Source: Cardiocondyla obscurior (taxonomy: Eukaryota; Arthropoda; Insecta; Hymenoptera; Formicidae). From it: DNA of 64,000 nucleotides. Location of the stretch: positions 3,410,001 to 3,474,000 of the forward strand of contig NC_091869.1 in the NCBI RefSeq assembly GCF_019399895.1, written 5' to 3'. This document shows positions 37,201 to 46,440 of this stretch, piece after piece. The position numbers and the translations under genes were made by a program. The notes under the pieces were generated by a model, which saw only the letters and a program-made list of their open reading frames with translations, made no database searches and had not been told where the DNA came from. How positions within the stretch are numbered: the first letter of the stretch is position 1; each line of letters opens with the position of its first letter.

Positions 37201-40200
37201 GCAATTACAGCGATACTTGTTTATGCGCTATCTAATATTGCAATACGATCTACCGAAGAAACTTTATAATTTAAATTAAAAAAAAAAAAATGTTGAGGAC
37301 CTATACTACGTGGCGTTTGGCATTTTGTGGTTAAGAAAATAATTAGTTTTTTTTATACTTTAGTTCGCAAGAAAATAAGAGAAGCGTCTATCTGTGCTCA
37401 TGGGAAACACGAAATAAATAATATTTATCGGGAACACACTTCATGAATTACTTCCCACGTTTGGTGTTACCCCGCTTCCTCGAAGACTATCACCTTTTAG
37501 CCCGACTTAAAATATGCATGTCGCTATCGACGCCTTGACCGAATATATGCAGGGACGGAATTACGGCGAGGCTGAAACCCGCCGTAATATCAGCCGGTCG
37601 GCTTCCTTACGACCTCCACATGCGCTTAGATATAATTAAACCCATTCGCGATTATGTCACACACAGTAAATAGACACGAAGAAAGATTGCAATTGGTATA
37701 TTACGTTTTAATGAAACCGAAATAATAAAGGCAAATTTTTTTTTCTGTTTTTTTTTTTTTTAATTTAGTTATTCTTTCTAATAAAAACTTCTAGGATTCT
37801 TATAAGCATTGTGATTGAATTTTATGAAGAACGTATGCGGTATTTTTTATATTTCTTATGTGTGAGATTTTTGTGGTCACGAGAGATTTCCTGGCGAGCT
37901 TTGTTGCAACATATTCCTTGTGCATAAACAAGGCACTACCGTCTTATCGATTGATAAACAAAAATGTGCTTCGTGACTGTACTCGCACGAACGCAGTAAT
38001 TCGCCGACCGGCAGCGCGGCTTTTGGATTAATTCGAACGCGGTAAAGGTGTTGCACCTTGCCGGGTGCAAAATGCCGAAACAAAATCACTGATCAAGTCA
38101 TCCCGCGGGATTCGAAGCGCAAAACGGGGCGTCGCCCGGGCACGCACGCCAGCCCTGAACTTGGAAGAAACCAAAAGGATAATGAAGGGAATAAAACGCA
38201 AGGTAGCAGGAGAAAGTGAGGGAAAGACGACGGCGCGGAGGGACAAGGATAACGCGGAAACAGAAAAAGAGCACGTAGAACCGAAGGCTGAAGATAAAGA
38301 GACGCGTTGGATAAACGGGGAAAGGGGGCGAGATAAACCCGAAGAAGGACATGATTGTAGAAGAAAAAGGAAGGAAAGTCGAGCAGGTCGAAGCGAGAAA
38401 GAGAAAATCGAAGAAAGAAAGAGAGAAAGAAAAAGAGAGAGAGAAAGAGAGAGGAGAGAGAGAGAGAGAGCGAGAGAGAGAGAAGAGAGAGAGAGAGAGA
38501 AGGAGAGCAGAGATTGTGGGTAGAGTCGAACAACTGGCTGGGCATGTTGCGCGCCGCTCCGCAAGGGTCGCCGGCGGACGCGTGAGTGAGTGGCCCGATA
38601 TCTCGCGAGGGGATCAGAGGATCGTTCGCGTGTTTCCACGCGGGCTGCCACCCGCCGCCGAACCGAACCCGGCAACCCCGGATCCCGCAGCACAACCCTG
38701 GCCTGGCAGCGACTGACCCTCCTTCGGCTGACCGAGCTCCCCCCCCTGTTCCCTTCACCCTTTTTCCGCCCCTTCGGCGCGCCGGGCAGCTCTGGCTGCC
38801 ACCGCTCGCTCCTGTCCGAGCCCGACAGATCCGCTCGGCCGGACTCCGACAACCGCCGCCGACGCTGTCCACGTGTCTCGCCTCACGGTGATTTTCATTT
38901 CCGCGCCGCACCGCCGACGTGCAATCTTCCTCCGCGCGGCTCAATCGCCGTAGACGGTATTTACACGTTACTTTTCCCCGGCAGAGCAGGGTGTTATTAC
39001 GAGCTCGATTAATATTCTCCCTTTTAAATATCGAATTATTAACGACTTTCGATTTAGCTTGGTATTTCACGGCGCGGTATTTTTCAAGGATCGACTGCAA
39101 ACTTCCGGTGCCGGTGAAACGCGTATAAAAGATAGGACGGTCAGGCTCCGCGGATTGATTTGTAAAAATTAATAGAAGGCGAACGATAAGATTCCCGTAT
39201 TGAACGGAAGTTGCGATTTAAACGCGGAAGCTACATGAGGAGGAAACGCTTCGTTCCCTGTGCTGCAGTTGGGAGGGAGCGGATTGTTGCAAAGAAAGCG
39301 CGCGAAACTTATCAACGACCCCCACGAGGTGTCGTGCTGAGCCTAATTTACCCGGGAAATGCTTCGGGCACACTCGTGAAACGTGCACCCACACGTACGC
39401 ATGTATACACACGAATGAGAGCGCAGGGGTGCCCGGGGTGTGAATGTCGAACGTGCTGCACGCAGCCCTTCCACACGTACACCGTCATGATACACACAAC
39501 ATTGCTTTTTCGTACGCGACTGTGACTCAGGATATTACCTATCATAATGCTGAAATCAACGCGGCCGCCGGGGCATGACAATGACTGACAGGGGGCTGCG
39601 AACGAAAGTAACTGTGCCGACGAAATCGTTTTGTCAGCTCCCGCGATAAACTCGCGCCCGGGTCGCTATCCCTGAGAACAATTTTGGCTAAGTCAGATGG
39701 CCTGGAAAATTTCTTTAAAAAAAAGAAAAGAAAAGAAAAAAAAGAGCCGACGCACGTAAGCGTGAATTACAATTTCAACGAGTCGCATGATCCCAACGCA
39801 CTTGCGAAACTACCACGAATCTGTTTTTGGATCTACGAGTTTCTATTATTAATAAAAAAAAAAAATTATTATTCTCGGGTAAAAGACTGTTTTTTTAAAA
39901 AAAAATGACAGTTATGGGAAGTCGATCTCTTGATCGCGCGGGATCATCTGCACTTATGCGTGCTCTAGTGCGTCGATAGTCTCCCCCTTCAAGGAGCATT
40001 ACGCAATTCAAATATTATTCAAAGGCTAAAAGCCGTGGGGACGGCATGACGTAAGGAAAGGTGATGGTAAACACGGGCGAATACAAGATGTTTGTGGATT
40101 GTATTACAGGGAGGACGGAGATACGGGTGTATCGGCGCTTCTCCTAATTCAGAGAACTTCTCTTGATTTAGGACAAAGCGGGGAATAACTGTAATAAGGA

Positions 40201-42660
40201 GAATAATTATCGATAACTGTCTTTAGCCGGATATCGCGGCGACTGTTTTTTGTTACGTGCACGCCGATATTAGAGGTTCAGCTGTATTTGACTTGTACAT
40301 AACGTCCGGATTATCCGCGTCAACGCCATTCACCCACCCGAGTTTCCTAAACAAATATATGCATCGGTGCCTTTATAATTCAGTTATCCGTTTAAAAAGT
40401 CTTTTTTTTCGGAGAACAGTTTCGCAGTTGCAATTATGAAAACTCTATTCTGTTGATTAAATAATTATTTGTGTATCAAAAATATTTCTGTTTAATAAAA
40501 TATTTTTAGCCGGAAAATAATTAAAGGTGCTTCTCCAATAAATTATTTTTAATTCAGCATTACTAAAATTTCTTTCTTTTCTACGTTTTGCCCAATATCA
40601 TATTAATTCGTGAAGCAAGAGCTTTTCAGTGTTAAAAACTGCGACTATTAATTTCTACATGCAATATAGCGTTGAACTTAGGGCAAAGGAGGCCGCTGAC
40701 GTAAGAATATTCGATACGTGCTCGCGATATAATTTCTGCGTAACATGCACGTAAGCGTAACTTGTCGATAATACTTTGTGGCGAGAGAAGATTTAATCTC
40801 CATTTGCATATCAAACTTATTTCGATAATGTAAATCCACATCGAAAAACTCGAGTTCTTTTTTCTATTTATACGTAAATAATATTTTCAATTAAAAATAT
40901 ACGTTTTTTTTTTTTAATTTAAATTTATAATTTTTTTTGTACATTGCACACACGCACGCCCATATAAATATATTTATACTAATTTAAATTCGAAACTTCT
41001 CTTTCCACATCGTACAGATACAACGCCTTCGTCGTGGCCGAAAGAAATTTCGTATAGAAAATCAACGGCACCGTAGTCGGTCCTCCGTTAAAGTGCTAAA
41101 TTGATGAATGAGTCGCGGAAACGAGAAACATTTTATTGTATCTGGCACTGGCACGCCTAATAGAACTTGTCCAAGTTTATTATTCGGCTTGGAGAAGCGT
41201 TGGCTTAATGGCTGGCGAGCTAAATTCAGGACCTCAGTATAAGTGACTGATCTTTTCGCTTATATTAGAAAATTCGCAAGAGTTATTTTATATATATATA
41301 TGTATATACAAATATATATATATATATATATAATAATGAGAGCGTCTATATCAATATTATATATACGACACGTGATTTTCGCAGATGTATAAAGGCCGTA
41401 AAAATAAAACTTCTCGGTGTAGATCAAACGTATTATAAAAATATCGCGGGGCCGAAGCTGGAGACGTTGAGGGAAAATGTACATAATAGGGAAGACGTGA
41501 CTTTAAGGCGGTGGCTTGACAGTTTTGTCCATCCCCTGCCATTAAGTAAATTGACTGCTACATACCGTAGTCTAAATAACAATCTAATTTTCATAATGTA
41601 TCCTCGTCCTTCTGTCGAAGCGCGTCGCCTTTGCCCCCCTCGATATTTTAATTGCATTATCTCTCGAGCCAAAAGCTTCGTCGGTCGATTGAACGCTACC
41701 AATTACCCGCGAAACATCGGCAGAGAAAAATCCAAAAGTTCACGCAATGACGTAGCGGATGTTTGCTCTACAGCTGATGCAATTTGATCCAGATTTGGGG
41801 CTCAACCCTACCATTCCCGCAGCTTTGCACGGGTCATCTCCCTGGAACCGTTTCACCGGACAGTGACCAGCTGTTATGCCCGGCAAACGACTGTCACTTA
41901 AAGGATTTGACTTGATCTTAATTCGACACATATTACGCCCGCGTCTGTTACCGTTTCCTATTGTATTTGAGAGAGTTACATCTAAATTAGAAGTGGACCT
42001 ACCGTTCCCGTTCAACGAGCATATTGCGTTCGTACTTATACTCATAAATCACCCTAAAAGTTCTCTTTCGCGTTGTCCGAAAATTGACGAAACCTTACCG
42101 ACCACGCTATCTATAAAATTATTCACAATTAGCGTAGACGTGGTATCTATAGCTAAGACGACTAATTTGTTTCAGCGACAAAAGCAAATCCTAACGTGAT
42201 CGAGTTCGGCGGGGGTGCTACGGCGGGATCGAGCTCATCCGTGTACGGCAGCACAGCCAGCGGGACGGTGAGCTGCATCACCGGCTCACTGGCCGGCATC
42301 GCTGGTAGCTTCAACAACACGGGCCGCACGAACTTTACGAACAAGCAGCTAACCGAGCTGGAGAAGGAGTTTCACTTCAACAAGTACCTGACGCGGGCGC
42401 GGCGCATCGAGATCGCCTCCGCGCTGCAACTTAACGAGACCCAGGTAAAGATCTGGTTCCAAAACCGGCGAATGAAACAAAAAAAGCGTATGAAGGAGGG
42501 CCTAATACCGGCGGATAGCGCAAACGTAACATCTCTCGGCGGCGCAAGGAGCAGCAGTAACTCGCCGACGGGCTCGTCCGGCCACGAAATCGGCGGCCTC
42601 GGCCTATCCGGCTTTCCCAGCGACAACAGCAGGGAATCGCCACCGTCTACTAAAGATTGA
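33297..42660 (+). CDS. lab: Hox1-class homeodomain protein Labial
   Basis: Nuclear transcription factor of anterior head and midgut patterning that binds DNA with Exd and Hth. Two coding exons: 33297-34242 (phase-1 donor GTAAGT) and 42176-42660 (acceptor TTTCAG), separated by a 7,933-bp intron. The protein is 476 residues. The N-terminus is MMMMDMGMYGTYGK, followed by several long His runs and Gln runs. The Hox1 hexapeptide variant YKWM lies at 302-305, followed by QVKRN, the Exd contact. The homeodomain is residues 362-421 (42313-42492) with RTNFTNKQLTELEKEFHF and helix 3 VKIWFQNRRMKQKKR, characteristic of Hox1. The tail after it is short, Ser/Gly-rich, ending STKD. I chose the first of four tandem ATGs (A at -3); the frame is open 37 codons further upstream but that part is unlike Labial. 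It follows pb in the same orientation. Confidence 0.96.
38396..38512. repeat. (GA)n-rich tract in the labial intron
   Basis: More than 110 bp of nearly pure purine, largely GA and GAAA repeats. Such tracts bind GAGA factor in insects and are common in Polycomb response elements and paused promoters. It abuts a GC-rich island at 38520-38960. Whether it is bound is unknown. Confidence 0.85.
38520..38960. promoter_or_regulatory. GC/CpG-rich island inside the labial intron
   Basis: This block is far richer in G+C and CpG than its AT-rich surroundings and lies directly after the GA tract. No coding signature is evident: frames are open on both strands. Candidates are an alternative or antisense promoter, or a Polycomb/Trithorax response element. 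The call rests on composition only. Confidence 0.3.
41288..41332. repeat. (TA)n microsatellite
   Basis: Imperfect alternating TA run of about 45 bp within the labial intron. Confidence 0.85.
42176..42660 (+). CDS. lab: labial exon 2 (complete homeobox and C-terminus)
   Basis: The acceptor TTGTTTCAG ends at 42175. The first two bases complete an Ala codon and the frame is then open for 160 codons to TGA at 42658-42660. The whole homeobox is in this one exon. At the Gln44-Val45 junction the exon reads CAGGTAAAG (42442-42450), which is itself a near-consensus 5' splice site, but no intron is present. Confidence 0.95.
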
Positions 42661-42919
42661 CGCGATTTCTGCTGCAGTAACGAGCGGCATTACGTCCTAT
42701 GATTCAACTCCCGCTGGATCCCCGGGGCTCCTTAAGAATCGCGACAATTACTGCAGCCACGCGAGTCGTCACCTTTCATTACCTACAATTTCCGCGGCGT
42801 TAATTTGTTCTTAATTGTTGCCACTAAAATTAAAACGACGAAAGTAACGTTAGTTCGCTCCTTGGATAAGGAACGATTATCATAATCTTAAAAAAAGCTA
42901 CCTAAATGTCAACATGTAT

Positions 42920-43173
42920 GTACACTCATCGTCAGGGATGGCGTTCGTGGTGCTGCGACGGCGGCTAACGTACGTGATCTTGGCGTGGTGCGCATCGAAT
43001 CTCACACGAAGCGCGCGCGTAGATGTATTGCGGAGCATCGGTCACAGAGGACTGAGGGGAAACGCGGCCTACTACACCTCCCCGTACTCGGCGGCCGATA
43101 AAGGGAGAAGTCACGTACGCCAGCCGCCGTCGCCGCTTATCGCAGCAAACGGCATATTTGCTTTTCAGTGTAC
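42920..43173. mobile_element. Short element with long terminal inverted repeats (family A copy)
   Basis: The left end begins GTACACTCA and contains GACGGCGGCTAACGTACGTGA. The right end, read on the minus strand, begins GTACACTGA and contains GACGGCGGCTGGCGTACGTGA, so the ends are imperfect inverted repeats of about 70-80 bp around a 100-bp centre. Related sequence recurs at 63590-63716 and 63786-63900. It is 254 bp, with no transposase, consistent with a MITE or foldback element. A clear target-site duplication was not identified. It starts 260 bp after the labial stop, so it may lie in the labial 3' UTR. Confidence 0.6.
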
Positions 43174-43197
43174 CTAAAATATTGCTATTCGAATTAT

Positions 43198-43203
43198 AAT
43201 AAA
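43198..43203 (+). terminator. Candidate labial poly(A) signal AATAAA
   Basis: AATAAA lies about 540 bp after the labial stop and just beyond the inverted-repeat element. Another AATAAA is at 43561-43566. Given the AT-rich context either may be fortuitous. Confidence 0.25.
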
Positions 43204-44100
43204 AAATATTTCCATCTATTTAGTTTTTAATTTAAAGAAAAAAAAAGAAAACAAAAAAAAAGAACTTTAAACGATTTTTGATCGATTAGCTAATCGATTA
43301 CTTAAGGGTTGAAATCACCGTCAGTCCTAAAATGCCAAAAAATGATCTTTCTTTTCTATCCCCGTACGCATAATAATTTATTTTCATGCATAGTTCGACA
43401 GCGGCAAAGAGAAAAGTATCCTCGACAATTACAGAACTTTGCGAGTAATTATTTAACGGTGATCATTTAAATAGTGATGATTAAATTATAGATCTAATTC
43501 TTACCCAATGGCGTGCATGTAGGTATTTATATGTAAATAATGTTCTACGAACTATGGGCCAATAAAATTAATTGCAATCACCTATAATTCTCAGTGTAAA
43601 CGGAATAATATCTAGAACGAGAAACTGTCTAATCTTTCGATCTCTATCGATAAACTTGAAGAATTTAATGGTGTAATTATAAATGAACTGTCGGGTAAGT
43701 TGAGAGCTCGCACGTATAATGTATACAAATTAGCATAACCGTATATGTATAATATTTATGTGAATTACACGATGGTCCATTTAAATGCCCCATACCCATA
43801 AAGACATTCCTACTACGGCAAAATGTTCTTAGTCTATAATATCATGTAGACTTCTGTAGAAAGAATAAAATATTATTACTAAAATTGAAGTAATATTTAT
43901 TTCCACCCCTCTATTAAAAAAAAAAATTAATTTTTCCTTCAATTTTGTAATGGATTCGTATTTATTTTTATTACTTAAATTGTCTCGAATTTAATACGCG
44001 TTAATTAATTTTAATATTACTGAAAGAAACTATGCACGAGCTACGCGCGCGGTATTTTTTAAGAGCACAAATTTCGAATTTTGAAAAAAAAAATGATACA

Positions 44101-44627
44101 ACTCACCAATCTGCATGAGCCTCAGCGGAGTTGATGATTTCAGCCGGTGACTGTAACATAAAATGAAAAATATCAATGTAGAGATGCTGGTATATCAATT
44201 AATAAAGTTAATAAAAAAAGTAAATTTTTTTTTTAATAAAGATTTTATTTAAAGAATTAATCCTTACCTATAAGTTGCTCCGCCGATGTATGATACCCTT
44301 CCCGGGCCTGCTCCTCCTCTCAGATGGGATGTGTCGAGTCATCCTTCCGCGCACAAGTTATTCGCGAACACCCCGACCGTGATTTTATAATCGCGAAAAT
44401 TACTCTATAATCACTTACGCACGTTCCATGTTCGGCACTCGCGTTCATCAGAAAATCGTATGACAAAAAGTTCCGCCCGAATATTTTACGAAACGACCGA
44501 CGAACCGACTTCAGTTCGTATAATTATTAAATCGACGGTAACGACACTTTCGTTGAACAGTAGTGAATGCAGCTGCATCGACCTGTAACAAAAAAGAAAT
44601 ATATAATTTAATAAACGGTGACAATAG
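44101..44627 (-). repeat. Spliced-looking dispersed repeat, copy 2, with internal insertion
   Basis: Homologous to 3067-3340 in the same orientation, including the minus-strand splice signals GTAAGG (donor, 44267), TATGTTACAG (acceptor) and GTGAGT (donor). About 230 bp between roughly 44345 and 44575 are absent from copy 1, so either this copy gained or the other lost that block. The exon-like segment has a one-base length change against copy 1, which breaks the frame that was open there; at least one copy is therefore unlikely to be coding. Confidence 0.75.
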
Positions 44628-44988
44628 AATCGTTTAATTAGCTTCTGAAATAAAAGATTAGTTCGGAGAGATGAACCCGTAAGGATATGACTTACTTTAA
44701 GCAAAGGAGACGTAATTGCACGTACTCTCCTCACACAGAAAATAGGGAAGAGAAGATAGTTCTCGTGCCGATTTGCGTTAAACGGATGTACGTATTAATT
44801 TCGGCACGTGGCTGCTGTGTAGTGCGTTGTGCGTACGTGTGCTTCGCGCGACCGCTGGAGAAGGACAGAGCAAGAGTGGGAGTAGTGGGGGAATATACCT
44901 AGCGCGCGGCACGTAGGCTCGCGCTCGCTCTCACCCTGCCTCCCCCCGCCTCCCCCCGACCCCCCGCGCCTATTTATTTGTTACTCTC

Positions 44989-45123
44989 GTTCAATTTAAT
45001 TGTAATATTTAATTAGTATGTCCAGACAAAGACGGTACTTCCACCAGGTCGTTCACGATCTCGAAAATCGCAAAGACCGTCTTTACCTGGACGTATTAAT
45101 TAAATATTACAATTAAATTGAAC
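44989..45123. repeat. Long hairpin / palindromic MITE-like repeat
   Basis: The arms 44989-45036 and 45076-45123 are 48-bp inverted repeats with only four mismatches, all transitions, around a 39-bp centre. The outer ends read GTTCAATTTAATTG and its complement. As RNA it would fold into a nearly perfect stem. It could be a short nonautonomous DNA element, or a source of small RNA. No target-site duplication is obvious, and it matches no Hox-cluster miRNA I can recall (mir-10, mir-993). Confidence 0.75.
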
Positions 45124-45849
45124 CTTAAAATCGCCGACTTGACATTCGACAGTGACTCTCGCTTGGCGTGAAGCAAGTCAAGCGAGAGAGACCTAATCAG
45201 CGTCGGTTTTAAGCGGCAACAATTAAAAAGCTAATTAAGCTAGGATTTTAATATGTGCAACAAGGAATAATATAAAATTAAAAAAAAATGTTGGCAGACT
45301 TATTATTTGTAGCATTAATAATAAAATGTAATTTTATTCCACGCACTTTTTTACGTTTCGATATATCAGTAATTTATAAACCAGCTTTTTATCACGAGAG
45401 GTAGATTATCAATATGTAAAATTCAATCGTCTGCCATCTGTGTAGCTTTTTGCGACATAAAGATGCTGTTATCAACCTTCCTGGTAAAAGACTGCTAGGT
45501 AAATCAGAATGCACAAACCGGCTTTTATCATAAAAGTTGGATTATCGACTGTATTGTAATATTAATTCTCCGAATATTACATAGGTGGTAGCTGCTTGAA
45601 CTGTCCGAAAACTTTAACATTTATTATATTAATATTTTAATGTTTTCTTTTAATATTATATTATTTTATTATACTATTCAATAAAATTATAATATAGATA
45701 TAATTCATCTTTAAAATTTTGCATAACTTGACGAAAAGTCGCCGCGAAAGTTTTCTACCTTTGAAGGTGTACTCCGACATACATTGACCCATCAGCAGCT
45801 CACGAAAGAGAATTTACCAAATTAAAAAGCATTTGCAATCGCTAAACTT

Positions 45850-46440
45850 GATCAGTTGATGCCCCTAGCACCCTCGAGTGCACCCTCGCCTAACTGCGCA
45901 ACCCTTGAACCACCCAGGTCTTCAAGAGAGGCGACTCGCGCGCAACGGGACCGCGTTGGCAGAGCGCTGGCGTGCCGTTCCGTCGCTATTTTCGCCGACG
46001 ACGCGGGGAGGAACGCACGAGGAGGTGAGCCGCGTTCCCACCTCGCTCGCGCGCGCGCGAGACCAGAGGGAAAGCCGCCAGTTGCCGAGGGTGGGTTCGC
46101 GTTTCGCGGGTGGCCTTCGAGGGACTCGCACGCGCGCGGCTGTGGCTCGCGTGCCGCGTGACGCGAGTGTGCTCGCGCGCGTGGACTATCCGGCTCTTCT
46201 ACTAACTCCAGTTCGTCTTCGTGAGTCGGCCGAGGCGACGAACTCTCCGACGGATACGTGCATGTGGCCGAGACGGCGACGACGACGTTATTCCTCGTCA
46301 TCGGGATCCCTCGCCGCCGGAACGGGGCCACCCTGGAACCTGCAATCGAAGCGGCCTGACTCTCTCCTCACACGACATGTGAGTGCACCCACCACATCGG
46401 TGGTCCCTGTCTCTCTGATACAAAATTCCTTCCTTCCTTG
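45850..46440. promoter_or_regulatory. GC/CpG-rich island, candidate promoter or 5' exon
   Basis: A sharp block of high G+C with runs of CGCG (for example 46047-46061), open in several frames on both strands. Plus-strand donor-like sites occur at 46025 (GAG|GTGAGC) and 46379 (CAT|GTGAGT). It could be a noncoding first exon of the downstream plus-strand gene or of an unannotated transcript. Only composition and donor motifs support this. Confidence 0.3.

Larger units (their letters stand above)
34243..42175 (+). other. labial intron 1, with no gene recognised inside
   Basis: The first 4 kb (34243-38000) is AT-rich and featureless apart from A/T tracts. A GA-rich tract and GC-rich island lie at 38396-38960, and a (TA)n tract at 41288-41332. 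The last 700 bp before exon 2 (about 41460-42170) are more balanced in composition and open in several frames; this may be conserved regulatory DNA. Minus-strand frames of 274 and 335 codons at 38028-39100 are built on the GA repeat and are not called. Confidence 0.7.

Noticed and set aside
38028..39100. Minus-strand open frames of 274 and 335 codons
   Set aside because: Both run through the GA repeat, which gives Ser/Leu/Phe runs in several frames, and a GC-rich block where stops are rare. Neither has a recognisable domain.
44989..45123. Hairpin as mir-10 or mir-993
   Set aside because: Neither arm contains the mature sequences I would expect, and the stem is longer and more perfect than a typical pre-miRNA.
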